The notes under the pieces are model-generated. The model saw nothing but the letters and a program-made list of their open reading frames with translations, searched no databases and was not told where the DNA came from. From positions 1 through 9,596 of the forward strand of contig JAAUPO010000045.1 of NCBI GenBank assembly GCA_012033095.1: a stretch of 9,596 nt of DNA, written 5' to 3'. The translations under genes and the position numbers were made by a program. Of this stretch, positions 1-7,689 are shown in pieces; position 1 is the first letter of the stretch; every line of letters starts with the position of its first letter. This stretch comes from Synechococcaceae cyanobacterium RL_1_2. GTDB lineage: Bacteria > Cyanobacteriota > Cyanobacteriia > Cyanobacteriales > JAAUPO01.

Positions 1-514
1 TGATTCACAAACGAAAAATCAACCTTTTCCCAGAATTTTATAGTCAATTTAGTTTAGTATGGGATCGTTTTGTCTTGATGTGGAATGCTTTTAGCTTTAT
101 TTGCTTCCCGTAATTATTCAAAAAGACTATATAATTGATGGTCAAATCATTTTGCCCATAAATGCATTTAATTATTTTGTGCTGCGAAACCCCAAAAAGG
201 TTAATTGGGATGGTCAGCAACCACTTTGTCCCCTTGTAAGCCGTAGAAGTTAAGTTATGCTGAAAATTGGAATTAGAACTGAAATTTTTGCTTAGTATCG
301 TGAATTAAATAACTTAGAAATTTGTAGGGTATCCTTCAAGGGAGCGTAACCCATCGATATTTAAGTTTTAAATGTTATTAAATTCTTATTCCTTACGTCC
401 CGCATAAATCAATCTAGATTTGTTCATCGCCGATCGCAATAAACATAGCCTTTAGGGTTAGAGGAGGTCAAACTTTAGGTAAACCCACCCATTAAAAATT
501 AGTGAGGGAGTGGT

Positions 515-574
515 ATGTTAGTCCCCAAGTACAGGGAGAAAATCTTTATTTTCCCAGGGGAATTTATTGTTTGA
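515..574 (+). other. Possible 19-codon leader ORF
   Basis: An ATG at 515 follows a purine-rich GAGGGAG (504-510) that could act as a Shine-Dalgarno, 4 bases upstream. It reads 19 codons to a TGA at 572-574, only 14 bases before the ATPase ATG. The peptide (begins MLVPKYREK, ends GEFIV) resembles nothing known to me and has no run of regulatory codons. A chance ORF is the likelier explanation. It is recorded because of its ribosome-site spacing and its closeness to the next start. Confidence 0.15.
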
Positions 575-577
575 GAT

Positions 578-581
578 GAGG
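578..581 (+). promoter_or_regulatory. Shine-Dalgarno for the ATPase gene
   Basis: GAGG lies 7 bases before the ATG at 589 and supports that start. Many cyanobacterial genes lack such a site, and the haemagglutinin-CHAT start at 4674 in this window has none. Confidence 0.55.
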
Positions 582-1375
582 TAAAGCCATGGCGGATCAA
601 TCCCAACTAGATAGTTTACTCCGAAGTCTAGATCGTGCTAGTTATCGCGATTATCGAGGGATTAAGGGGGTATATGATTTTGCTGAATTTACCCTTACCA
701 TCGACCATGTACAAGCCGATCCCTTTGCTAGTTTAACCAAGGTCTGGGTGCGTGTGCCCCAAGCGATCGCCCAATTTCCCCCCGAACTTTACCAAACGCC
801 TGGCCGTCGTATTGCCCTAGAGGATTTCATTACCCGACGATTTAACCAAGCAGCGAGGGAGTTAAGCGATTTTCGAGGCACTGGCAAAAGTGGTATGTTT
901 GCTATCCCTAATCCAGGCCAAGAAATCCTCGATCGCAGCACCGTACAGATCAATGATGATTACGTAGAGGTGAGGTTTGGGGTCGGATTGCCCGCTCAAG
1001 GTCGAAGTATTATGGGTTTTCAAGCAGTTGGGATGCTATGCGAAGATATTCCCGAAATGGTTGCCAGCACCCTCAAATACCATAGGCTTAATCAAACCGA
1101 AATCCAACATCACGTCGCATTGATGGAGGATGCGGATCATCTGCGGGCCCAGTTACCATCCTTAGGTCTAGTGGCTTTTATCCCCAATGGTGCTGTTTTG
1201 CCCCGTCGTAGTGGCGCAGATAATAAACCTCTCCAAACCGATTCCGTGGTGTTTCAATCTCCCCCTTCTTTAGAGATTGAGTTGATTTGTCCAAACCAAG
1301 GCCGAGTTAAAGGCATGGGCATTCCCACTGGTATTACTCTGATCGTCGGTGGGGGCTATCACGGCAAATCAACTC

Positions 1376-1378
1376 TTT
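1376..1378 (+). other. Frameshift 1 in the ATPase gene (one base missing)
   Basis: Just after Walker A the frame reads ACT CTT TAC GAG and stops 15 bases later. Adding one T to the TTT run gives ACT CTT TTA CGA GCG ATC GAG (T-L-L-R-A-I-E), which is what the family has at this place, and the frame stays open for about 250 codons. The required change is a single-base deletion in a short homopolymer. Confidence 0.85.
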
Positions 1379-2136
1379 ACGAGCGATCGAGTTAGGTATA
1401 TATAATCATATCCCTGGGGATGGTCGAGAATTAGTGGTAACCCATTCCCACACCGTCAAAATTAGGGCCGAAGATGGCCGATCGATCGCGGGGGTGAATA
1501 TTTCCGCCATGATTAAAAATTTACCCCAGGGTAAATCCACCGCTAAGTTTAGCTCTAGTAATGCCAGCGGCAGCACATCCCAAGTTGCCAATATGATGGA
1601 AGCTCTGGAAATGGGAGCTAAGGTGTTACTCATTGATGAAGATACCGCCGCCACTAATTTAATGATCCGCGATCGCCGTATGCAGGAATTAATTGCCCCC
1701 GACAAAGAACCCATCACCCCATTCATCGATAAAATTGATCAACTGTACGAAGAATTAGGGGTATCGGTGGTGTTAGTGATGGGGGGTAGCGGGGATTATT
1801 TCACCGTGGCGGATCAGGTGATTGCCATGGATAATTTTCAGGCGGTGGATGTGACGGAGCAGGCCCACGCGATCGCGGATAAATATGACCAGGAGGATCC
1901 GATGGCCCAGGGCAGCACCTTTGGGGAATTGTCCCATCGTATTCCTGATCCGAGGAGCATTGATCCCAGTAAGGGACGCAAAGCCGTCAAAACCCAAGTG
2001 AAGGATCTCCATGATTTAGCCTTTGGTTCGGAAGCGATTGATCTACGAGGGGTGGAACAATTGGTGGATAAAGCTCAAGTAAGGGCGATCGCGGCGGCTT
2101 TAGTCTATGGGAGGGAACGCTACATGGATCAATCTA

Positions 2137-2141
2137 CCCCC
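2137..2141 (+). other. Frameshift 2 in the ATPase gene (one base missing)
   Basis: The frame reads ACC CCC TGC ATG TCA TGA. Adding one C to the five-C run gives ACC CCC CTG CAT GTC ATG ATC GAA (T-P-L-H-V-M-I-E), and the reading continues as a well-formed family C-terminus to TAG at 2288-2290. Again this is a one-base homopolymer contraction. Confidence 0.85.
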
Positions 2142-2350
2142 TGCATGTCATGATCGAACGGGTAATGATGGATATTGCCCAAGAAGGCTTAGATATTTTG
2201 ACTGAATTTCCCCAAGCCGATCTGGCAGAGTTTAGAAAGTTTGAATTAGCCGCAGCCCTCAACCGCCTCCGCACCTTGAAAGTAATTTAGTTAGTAATTT
2301 AATAATTTAATGAATTTAATGCCTAGGTAAACCATGGATGGGGTGAATGC

Positions 2351-2794
2351 TTAGGTGGATAAACTATGGCCTTCAATCCATCCCATTCTGCCAAAACCGG
2401 CAATAAACCTAATTTTGATCACATCAATTTCATACAATTGAAAATCTAACTGGCGATAAGCTAGGGTCTGAGGAAATTGCTTAAAAAAGCGATCGTACTC
2501 AATCTGATACTCAAGGCCATCCGGTAACGCCTTCACCCGACCGATTAAGGTTGCCCTGGGACAGGTTTGGGGATCTTCTGCCCCTTCCGTCAATACGGTA
2601 AAAGCCACATGGTTATCTTGCTTAATATTGCGGGTATGTTCAGCCAAGTCACTCAGATACATCAACGGTTGGTAGCGATCGCTGAGACTATACAACACCA
2701 CCGAACCAAAAGGATAGGGCTGGAAGTCCGCCGACTTAGTGGATAGTACCCCGTAGGTTTGACTGGATAGTAATTCCTTTAAATCCTGAATCAT
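2351..2794 (-). CDS. HugZ/pyridoxamine 5'-phosphate oxidase-like split-barrel protein
   Basis: This is a complete 147-residue protein with the flavin/heme-binding split-barrel fold of the pyridoxamine 5'-phosphate oxidase superfamily. Visible family blocks are SQTYGVLST followed by PYPFGSVVLY (residues 11-35), MYLSDLAEHTRNI (45-57), PRATLIGRV (79-87), and a C-terminal RFIAGFGRMGWI (129-140). The last block is typical of the HugZ / glutamyl-tRNA-reductase-binding branch, whose members act in heme metabolism or bind tetrapyrrole enzymes. The C-terminal DUF2470 domain of the longer members is absent, so this is the short form. No signal peptide or membrane segment is seen, so it is probably cytosolic. 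It converges on the ATPase gene, 60 bp tail to tail, with no obvious hairpin between them. There is no clear Shine-Dalgarno. The exact substrate (heme, FMN or other) cannot be told from sequence. Confidence 0.85.
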   Translation of the reverse strand: MIQDLKELLSSQTYGVLSTKSADFQPYPFGSVVLYSLSDRYQPLMYLSDLAEHTRNIKQDNHVAFTVLTEGAEDPQTCPRATLIGRVKALPDGLEYQIEYDRFFKQFPQTLAYRQLDFQLYEIDVIKIRFIAGFGRMGWIEGHSLST

Positions 2795-2910
2795 CGTTTT
2801 GATCGATTCGAGCTAACTAACTTTCTTAAATAACTTAACTACTCAAATATTTAACTTATCTTCACCCATTGCACCGACCAATTTATGGGATTATGCCCAA
2901 ACGCAAAGAG

Positions 2911-2930
2911 ACCCGCCTAAGGAGGCGGGT
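2911..2930 (-). terminator. GC-rich hairpin, probable intrinsic terminator
   Basis: A perfect 8-bp stem, ACCCGCCT / AGGCGGGT, closes over the 4-base loop AAGG. On the minus strand it is followed by a moderately T-rich stretch (CTCTTTGCGTTT). On the plus strand the following bases are A-rich. It therefore best fits a terminator for leftward transcription, keeping NYN-gene transcripts out of the HugZ-like gene. The U-tract is imperfect, and the hairpin lies 440 bp past the NYN stop, so it could also terminate an unannotated small RNA. Confidence 0.5.
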
Positions 2931-3023
2931 TCAGAAAATTATCAGTGATTTGGACTCCTAAACAGTGAAATGAGATTAAAAACTAATAAATTTGGACAAC
3001 GACTAACATCAATTTAATAGGTC

Positions 3024-3144
3024 TAGAGTTAAGATGCCGTTTCTGGTCGAGATTGCGGCCTAAGCATGCTGATATCTCGGAATCGAACTACTAATACTCA
3101 ATGAACGTAGCAAGCTAAGCCACCTTTCTTTGGTTTTAACTCTA
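3024..3144 (+). ncRNA. Weak candidate structured RNA
   Basis: A 9-bp inverted repeat, TAGAGTTAA (3024-3032) / TTAACTCTA (3136-3144), would close a stem around 103 bases. Inside it a 6-bp pair, CGAGAT (3048-3053) / ATCTCG (3074-3079), forms a nested hairpin. A promoter-like TTGGAC (2992-2997), 16 bp from TTAATA (3014-3019), sits just upstream. Inverted repeats of this size are expected by chance about once in every couple of regions this long, so the evidence is thin. It does not match any RNA family I recognise (not tRNA, 6S, tmRNA, SRP or RNase P). Confidence 0.15.
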
Positions 3145-3367
3145 ACGGTTAGTGATGCTAGAGAAATGTAGACTTGGAAGGCACTGCCTCGTTTCTGCTT
3201 TTTATTTAAGGAATTTATTGGTTCTTCCTTGTGCCTATTTACAAGATAATCATTTAAATAAATTAGCACAAGTATTCTTTACATAAGTTCATGAATTTCA
3301 TGGATTTTCGTCCGGATCTGCCAAATTTATACGTAAGCCATTGATGGCAGTAGGGGTTTACAATTAT

Positions 3368-4114
3368 TTATCGGCTCACGTCCGTAGAACCTAAGGATTT
3401 TTTTACCTTCGTTCTGACGAAAATAATACTTTTTCCTCGTTTCACTTCAAATAGGTCAATGGCTTCAAAAAGGCTAATTAGTTTGGCGTAGCCATAATTA
3501 CGGGAATCAAAGGAATCTTTATTTTTGATGTACGCACCAATTTGACCTAATTTTGACCAACCATCATCATCTTGGTTATTAATAATTGCCCCCCGTAAGA
3601 GGTTCATTAATTTGGTATCTTGCTTGAGTTCACTGCCGGATTTTTTAGTGGGCACACTGTTTTTATTATTTAATTCCGGTTCATTGAGGCTATCTAAATA
3701 TAAAAAGTTGAGCACGCGGAAACAAGGGGGAGGGGTTTTCCGTTCTCCAAAGCCATATACTTTTAAGCCGTTGGTCAAAATTCTCATGACCAGAGGGGTA
3801 AAATCGCAATCACTGGAGATCAGGGCAAAGGCATCTAGTTGTTGGGTATAGAGTAAATCCATGGCATCAATGATCAACGCGGCATCGGTGGCATTTTTTC
3901 CTTTGGTGTAATCAAATTGTTGAATGGGCTGAATGGCATAATCGTGTAAACAGTCTTCCCAGGGTTTTAAGGTGGGATTTTTCCAATTACCGTAGGCTCG
4001 ACGAATATTCGCCACTCCATACTTGGCAATTTCGCAAAGTACACCATCAATCTGTGAGGCAGGGGCATTATCTGCGTCAATGAGAAGGGCAATTTTAGCT
4101 TCTAAAGGTTTCAT
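3368..4114 (-). CDS. NYN-domain (PIN-like) ribonuclease with C-terminal LOTUS/OST-HTH domain
   Basis: This is a complete 248-residue protein. The N-terminal NYN domain (about residues 7-140) shows the acidic metal-binding set of PIN-like nucleases: LLIDADN (D13, D15, N16), KNATDAALIIDAMDLL (D77, D83) and SSDCDFTPL (D102, D104). A polar linker of about 20 residues follows (NNKNSVPTKKSGSELKQD). A winged-helix LOTUS/OST-HTH domain comes next (about 164-235: LLRGAII, GWSKLGQIGAYIK, FDSRNYGYAKLISLFEAI), ending in a basic tail. Proteins of this architecture (Limkain/MARF1-like in eukaryotes, DUF88/LabA-like in bacteria) are predicted RNA-binding nucleases. The bacterial targets are mostly unknown. 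It should be cytosolic, as there is no signal peptide or membrane segment. It is transcribed alone, divergently from the haemagglutinin-CHAT gene. All catalytic acids are present, so activity is plausible. Confidence 0.88.
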   Translation of the reverse strand: MKPLEAKIALLIDADNAPASQIDGVLCEIAKYGVANIRRAYGNWKNPTLKPWEDCLHDYAIQPIQQFDYTKGKNATDAALIIDAMDLLYTQQLDAFALISSDCDFTPLVMRILTNGLKVYGFGERKTPPPCFRVLNFLYLDSLNEPELNNKNSVPTKKSGSELKQDTKLMNLLRGAIINNQDDDGWSKLGQIGAYIKNKDSFDSRNYGYAKLISLFEAIDLFEVKRGKSIIFVRTKVKKSLGSTDVSR

Positions 4115-4673
4115 TAGGGCAAACGCATACTAATTTTCACTCAACGAAAGAATAATAGTTTCAGCGATTTTTTAAAATTTTTATTCTTAATAAAAGCTTG
4201 TTTAACTTTGCTTATTGCGAAAAAAGGGGAGTATGCGTTTTCCCTGTACTTGAGCTAACTTTTTTACCATTTTCGTTCCCCTTCATTCTTGGTGTTTCGC
4301 TAGTAAGACATTGCAATTTTAATGGCAAAGATATAGGGATAGGGATAGACGCGATCGCTGCAGTTGAAATTTCAATCGCTATAGTTGAAATTGTAGTTTA
4401 AATTTTATTAAGCCTGGGTTGAGGGGGAGTATGGCCACTAAAATTAAGGCAAAATTATAAACCTCAGATCTGAATTGGACTTTTGGGTAGCTCACCATAG
4501 ATCTAGCTTAAGTATATCCATACTCAAAACTCAAACATGATTCAATCAGTGTAAGTCAATGAGATTCCTAGGGATCTAAATTCGAGGCATTAGCCCCATC
4601 TACGACTATAACTATCAGGTGATCCAGTGGTTGCCCTAACTCTAATCTTCTCCAACACCTAACTTTCTTAACA
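4115..4673. other. Divergent intergenic region between the NYN and haemagglutinin-CHAT genes
   Basis: This 559-bp stretch must hold the promoters of both flanking genes, but no clean -35/-10 pair is visible. The best rightward candidate is TTGGAC at 4475-4480, 17 bp before a poor TAGATC. The plus-strand 67-codon frame at 4198-4401 is hydrophobic and generated partly by a tandem repeat, so I do not call it a gene. A HIP1 site (4351-4358) and a 21-bp tandem repeat lie inside. There is no Shine-Dalgarno in front of the ATG at 4674. Confidence 0.55.
4352..4393 (+). repeat. Imperfect 21-bp tandem duplication overlapping a HIP1 site
   Basis: CGATCGCTGCAGTTGAAATTT (4352-4372, all but its last base quoted elsewhere as copy 1) is followed directly by a second copy at 4373-4393 that matches at 17 of 21 positions. 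The shared core is ATCGCT..AGTTGAAATT. Copy 1 begins within a GCGATCGC octamer (4351-4358), while copy 2 has lost the octamer by substitution. A short ATAGGG double repeat (4333-4346) precedes it. Confidence 0.6.
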
Positions 4674-5689
4674 ATGAAATTGTCCTGGTTACTTCCCCTC
4701 TCTGCGGTATCGACTAACGTTTTGTTATTAGGTAGCGTAGGTTTTGCCCAAACCTCAATTAGCCCGGCGGGGGAAACGAATATTAACACCCAAGTTAATT
4801 TTGACCCCCAAACGAATACCTACGATATTTTGGGTGGAGCTACCACCGGACAAAATTTATTCCATAGTTTTGAGCAATTTAATCTGGAAACAGGGGAAGC
4901 TGGCAACTTTTTAACGGAAGCGGGCATTCGCAATGTCTTGGGCCGAGTGGTGGGCAATGATCCATCCCGTTTAAATGGCACGTTAGGGGTTACGGGATCG
5001 GAGGCGAATTTATATTTAATGAATCCGTCAGGAATTATTTTTGGCCAGGATTTTCAGCTCAATGTACCCGCTGATTTTACTGCCACCACCAGCACCGCGA
5101 TCGAGTTTGAAAATAATCAATGGTTCAATGCCTATGGCTCCAATAATTTTGATGGTTTAGGCACTGATCCGATCGGATTGGAATTTGCTGGGCCAGAGAC
5201 GGGCAATATTGTGAATTTAGGGGATATTGTTGGTAAACCTGGGGCCAAAATTGCGTTGATCGGTAATCAGGTGGTGGATGCAGGCTCGATTACCGTTCCC
5301 GATGGCACTATTACGATCGCGGCGGTTCCCGATAGTAATCTAGTCAGAATTAGCCAACAGGGGAGTTTATTAAGTTTAGAATTTAAACCCCTCCAGAACG
5401 ATCGCGGCCAAATTTTACCCATCAAAGCCACTGATATTCCTGGCCTTCTCACCGGCCTCCCAGACGATCGCGGTGTGATCAGCAAACTTGATCTTAATGC
5501 CACGGAAAGTTACGCCCTGGCCACCGGAGAACTGATCGCCCCAGAAATTAATATTGTGGGTCAACAAGTGGAACTCAAAGGGGCCACCTTGAACGCCGAT
5601 GGCATCAATGGCGGCAATATTCGGGTGGGGGGAGAGTTACAAGGTCAAACCGGTTTACCCACTGCCCTTACTACCTACATTGATCAAAA

Positions 5690-5705
5690 TAGTAAGACTT
5701 ACGGC
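5690..5705 (+). other. Frameshift in the haemagglutinin-CHAT gene (net one extra base)
   Basis: The upstream frame reads normally up to ...TYIDQNSKT and then turns to arginine/histidine-rich nonsense before the stop at 5775-5777. From about 5703 the +1 frame reads TANAIASGHGGRIITWADGR, the expected family sequence. Removing one base between 5690 and 5704 joins the two (for example dropping one T of the TT in GACTTACGG). The exact base cannot be fixed from sequence alone. A HIP1 octamer (5710-5717) lies immediately downstream. Confidence 0.8.
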
Positions 5706-6339
5706 CAACGCGATCGCTTCAGGCCACGGCGGTCGAATCATCACCTGGGCCGATGGTCGTACCACCATGCTCGGTGAAATTACTGCCCAAGGGGGTAGCA
5801 ATGGCGGAGATGGCGGTTTTGTGGAAGTATCCGGTAAACAATTTTTAGATTTAAGCACCGGCTGGGCAAAAAGAATTAATGTGGCCGCCCCCAGGGGTCA
5901 GGCTGGCAAATTATTACTAGATCCGACCGATGTCATCATTTTTGATAGTACTTCTCCGTTTTCTCCGATCGGTTCATCTCCGATTACTGCCAGTAGCATT
6001 GGGGATGAAGATATTAACGACTTCCTCAACTTTAGTGGCAGCTTAGAAATCAGAACTGACGGTTTTGAATCTGGGGAACTAGGGGATATCTTTTTGCAGC
6101 CTACCGCCCTCATTACCTGGTCAAGTGTCAATAATAACTCCCTAACTTTAGTGGCTAATAACGACATTGTTCTTGATGGAGCCATTGATTACACCGGTTT
6201 TGGCAGCACTAACCCTGTGTTGCTGAGTCTCCAGGCTAACCAAAATATTTTCTCCCTCGGCAATATTAGCGGTTCCAATGGCAGTGTGGAATATATTGCC
6301 ACCAATGGGGAAGTTGATTTACAAAGTGCAGTGACTACC

Positions 6340-6735
6340 GGTGGAGGGAATTTAACTGTTACCGCCAATGGACTAATCACCGGTGGCGGCCTCATCAACA
6401 CGAGTACCGGGAATGCCACCTTTATTTCTCAAAATGGAGCCATCTCCCTACAAAATACCATTAATACTGGGGGAGGAAATATTACCGCTAATGCCAATAA
6501 TGCCCTAACGGTTACCGGTAGCCTCAATCCTAGTGGTGGCGTGCTGACCCTAACCAGTGCTGGGGGGAATGTGGATACTTCCGCGATCGCGTTGAACTCT
6601 GGGGGAGGGAACGTCTTAATTAATGGCAATACGGGGATTGTTGCCAATGCCATCGATACCACAAGCGGTAATCTGAGTTTAATCAGTAGTAACGGCGCGA
6701 TCGCTACCCAGGATTTAATTACTAGCCCCCTATCC
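6340..6735 (+). repeat. Beta-helix coil repeats in the haemagglutinin stalk
   Basis: The encoded protein shows successive 20-22-residue coils. Codons for GGGN recur at 6340, 6469 and 6601 (spacings of 43 and 44 residues, two coils each), with a half-step SGN at 6664-6672. Each coil alternates short hydrophobic strands (NLTVTA, NATFIS, VLTLTS, NLSLIS) with Gly/Asn turns, as in filamentous-haemagglutinin beta-helices. The DNA itself is diverged, so this is a protein-level repeat and not a recent duplication. Confidence 0.65.
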
Positions 6736-7215
6736 GTGGGCAACGCCGGCAACGTTACGGTGAACGCCGGAACCACGATTAGTCTTGCTAATATTGCCAC
6801 GGGCACTAATAGCATCGGGAACGGCGGGACAGTGAATTTAACCGGCAATGGCAATATCCTCGTTGGCTATATTGATACCCAAGGAGATTCGGATACGGGC
6901 CTAGGGGGAACGGTGACGATCAATACCGGTACGACGACGGGTAACCACTTCAGGGCAGTTGGTTCCTTTACCGATAATCAAGGAATTTCAAGTAGTATCT
7001 CTACCTTTGGTGGGGGTGGGGGTGGAGCAATTACCATTACCCATGGTGGCAATGGGGCGGTTGATTTTATTGTGGGCAATGCTTCTGTTAATGGTACCCA
7101 AGGGGCCCTTACCACCGGGACAAGCACGATTACCCCCACCCAAGCCTTTAACCAAAGTTTTACCCAGGGTAATATCCAACTCATCACTAACGCCCCAACA
7201 ACAACCAGGACGACG

Positions 7216-7380
7216 GATGATGAGGATCCCACGGGTCAGTCCGATGACGATGACGATGGTGATGATGATTATGGAGAGGATGAAGATTATGGCGATTACG
7301 ATGATAACGGAGGAGATAACTTTTTTGAGGATGACTATGAAGATATCGATGATGATATGGCAGCAGATTTTGAGGACTAC
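7216..7380 (+). other. Asp-rich acidic linker between stalk and CHAT domain
   Basis: These 55 codons encode 25 Asp and 6 Glu with no Lys or Arg, interspersed with Gly, Tyr and Asn. The DNA is a run of GAT/GAC codons. It is not an RTX nonapeptide array. In an exported protein such a stretch could bind calcium or act as a flexible charged spacer (inference). It lies directly before the segment that leads into the CHAT region (EESQQILSDIERNTGVKPG). Confidence 0.75.
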
Positions 7381-7689
7381 GCTGGTTTAGAGGCCGATGG
7401 GGTTACCTTAGAAGAATCCCAGCAAATCTTATCGGATATTGAACGCAATACGGGGGTTAAACCAGGACTTTTATATATTCGCTTTAGCCCTACCACCGTT
7501 AATGCCCCAGGGATTGCCACTGCCCCATTAAATGATTTAGTCAGCCTTAAAACCGATCGCAAACAAAACAAGTCTGATATTTTCGCCATGGAGTACGAAG
7601 ATCAAAATGTTTTGATCCCTCGCCAGTCCCTCAACTTCGATCAAACCCAATGGCAGAGCAATAATTATGGTTTATCCGATCGCGAACCA

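Larger units (their letters stand above)
1..588. other. AT-rich non-coding leader upstream of the ATPase gene
   Basis: I see no convincing gene here. One frame is open from the left edge to a TAA at 111-113 (37 codons). It could be the tail of a gene that starts outside the window, but its hydrophobic, low-complexity reading matches nothing I know. The rest is AT-rich with stops in all frames. The last 90 bases become purine-rich and carry the ribosome-binding region of the downstream gene and a 19-codon leader ORF, listed separately. No clear sigma-70 promoter stands out. Confidence 0.6.
589..2290 (+). pseudogene. ABC-class ATPase (ABC_ATPase family, COG3044-like), broken by two frameshifts
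   Basis: Restoring one base at each of two places gives a continuous 567-residue protein, the usual length for this family of soluble predicted ABC ATPases. The family has no membrane domain and its cellular role is unknown. The N-terminal half (residues 1-250) is the family-specific region. Walker A (GGGYHGKST) is at 1348-1374, a signature-like NASGSTSQ at 1560-1583, and Walker B (VLLIDED) at 1623-1643. The C-terminus ends in the characteristic ELAAALNRLRTLKV. Frame 1 stops at 1393-1395, but the missing continuation (LLRAIELGIYNHIPGDGRE) is intact one frame away. A second shift at 2137-2141 separates the last 50 residues. As written, the first fragment ends just after Walker A, so no functional ATPase could be made. 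Family assignment is firm. Whether the gene is really dead or mis-sequenced is open. Confidence 0.88.
2795..3367. other. Non-coding region between two leftward genes
   Basis: This 573-bp stretch has no convincing gene. A 69-codon minus-strand frame at 3060-3269 is lysine/serine-rich and unlike any family I know. It contains a strong GC hairpin (2911-2930) and a possible structured RNA (3024-3144), both listed separately. It also holds a small GCCA-TTGA-TGGC hairpin at 3337-3348 just beyond the end of the NYN gene, and a 13-bp near-palindrome with CATGAA/TTCATG arms at 3290-3302 of unknown meaning. Confidence 0.5.

Noticed and set aside
3..113. 37-codon open frame from the left edge
   Set aside because: Could be the tail of an outside gene but is too short and featureless to annotate.
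3079..3088. GTTCGATTCC on the minus strand resembles a tRNA T-loop
   Set aside because: The flanking five bases do not pair as a T-stem and no acceptor or anticodon stem can be drawn around it.
3060..3269. 69-codon minus-strand ORF in the intergenic region
   Set aside because: No recognisable domain, no ribosome site, low-complexity Lys/Ser composition. I treat it as chance.
4179..4195. TTTTATT-CTT-AATAAAA hairpin upstream of the NYN gene
   Set aside because: Seven A/T pairs only, in a very AT-rich stretch; too weak and in the wrong place for a terminator.
4198..4401. 67-codon plus-strand ORF
   Set aside because: Its C-terminal half is a by-product of the ATAGGG and 21-bp tandem repeats, and there is no ribosome site or family resemblance.
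1376..5705. Programmed ribosomal frameshifting in the ATPase or haemagglutinin-CHAT gene
   Set aside because: None of the three sites has a canonical slippery heptamer in the right phase, two need -1 and one needs +1, and the ATPase would need two shifts in one message. Indels explain the data better.
6429..6854. Long minus-strand frame opposite the stalk region
   Set aside because: Pro/Val/Leu-rich mirror of the Gly/Asn/Thr-rich beta-helix codons; a shadow of the real gene.
6959..7390. 143-codon plus-strand frame overlapping the acidic linker
   Set aside because: Met/Ile/Pro-rich off-frame reading of the GAT-rich DNA. The main frame is clearly the coding one.
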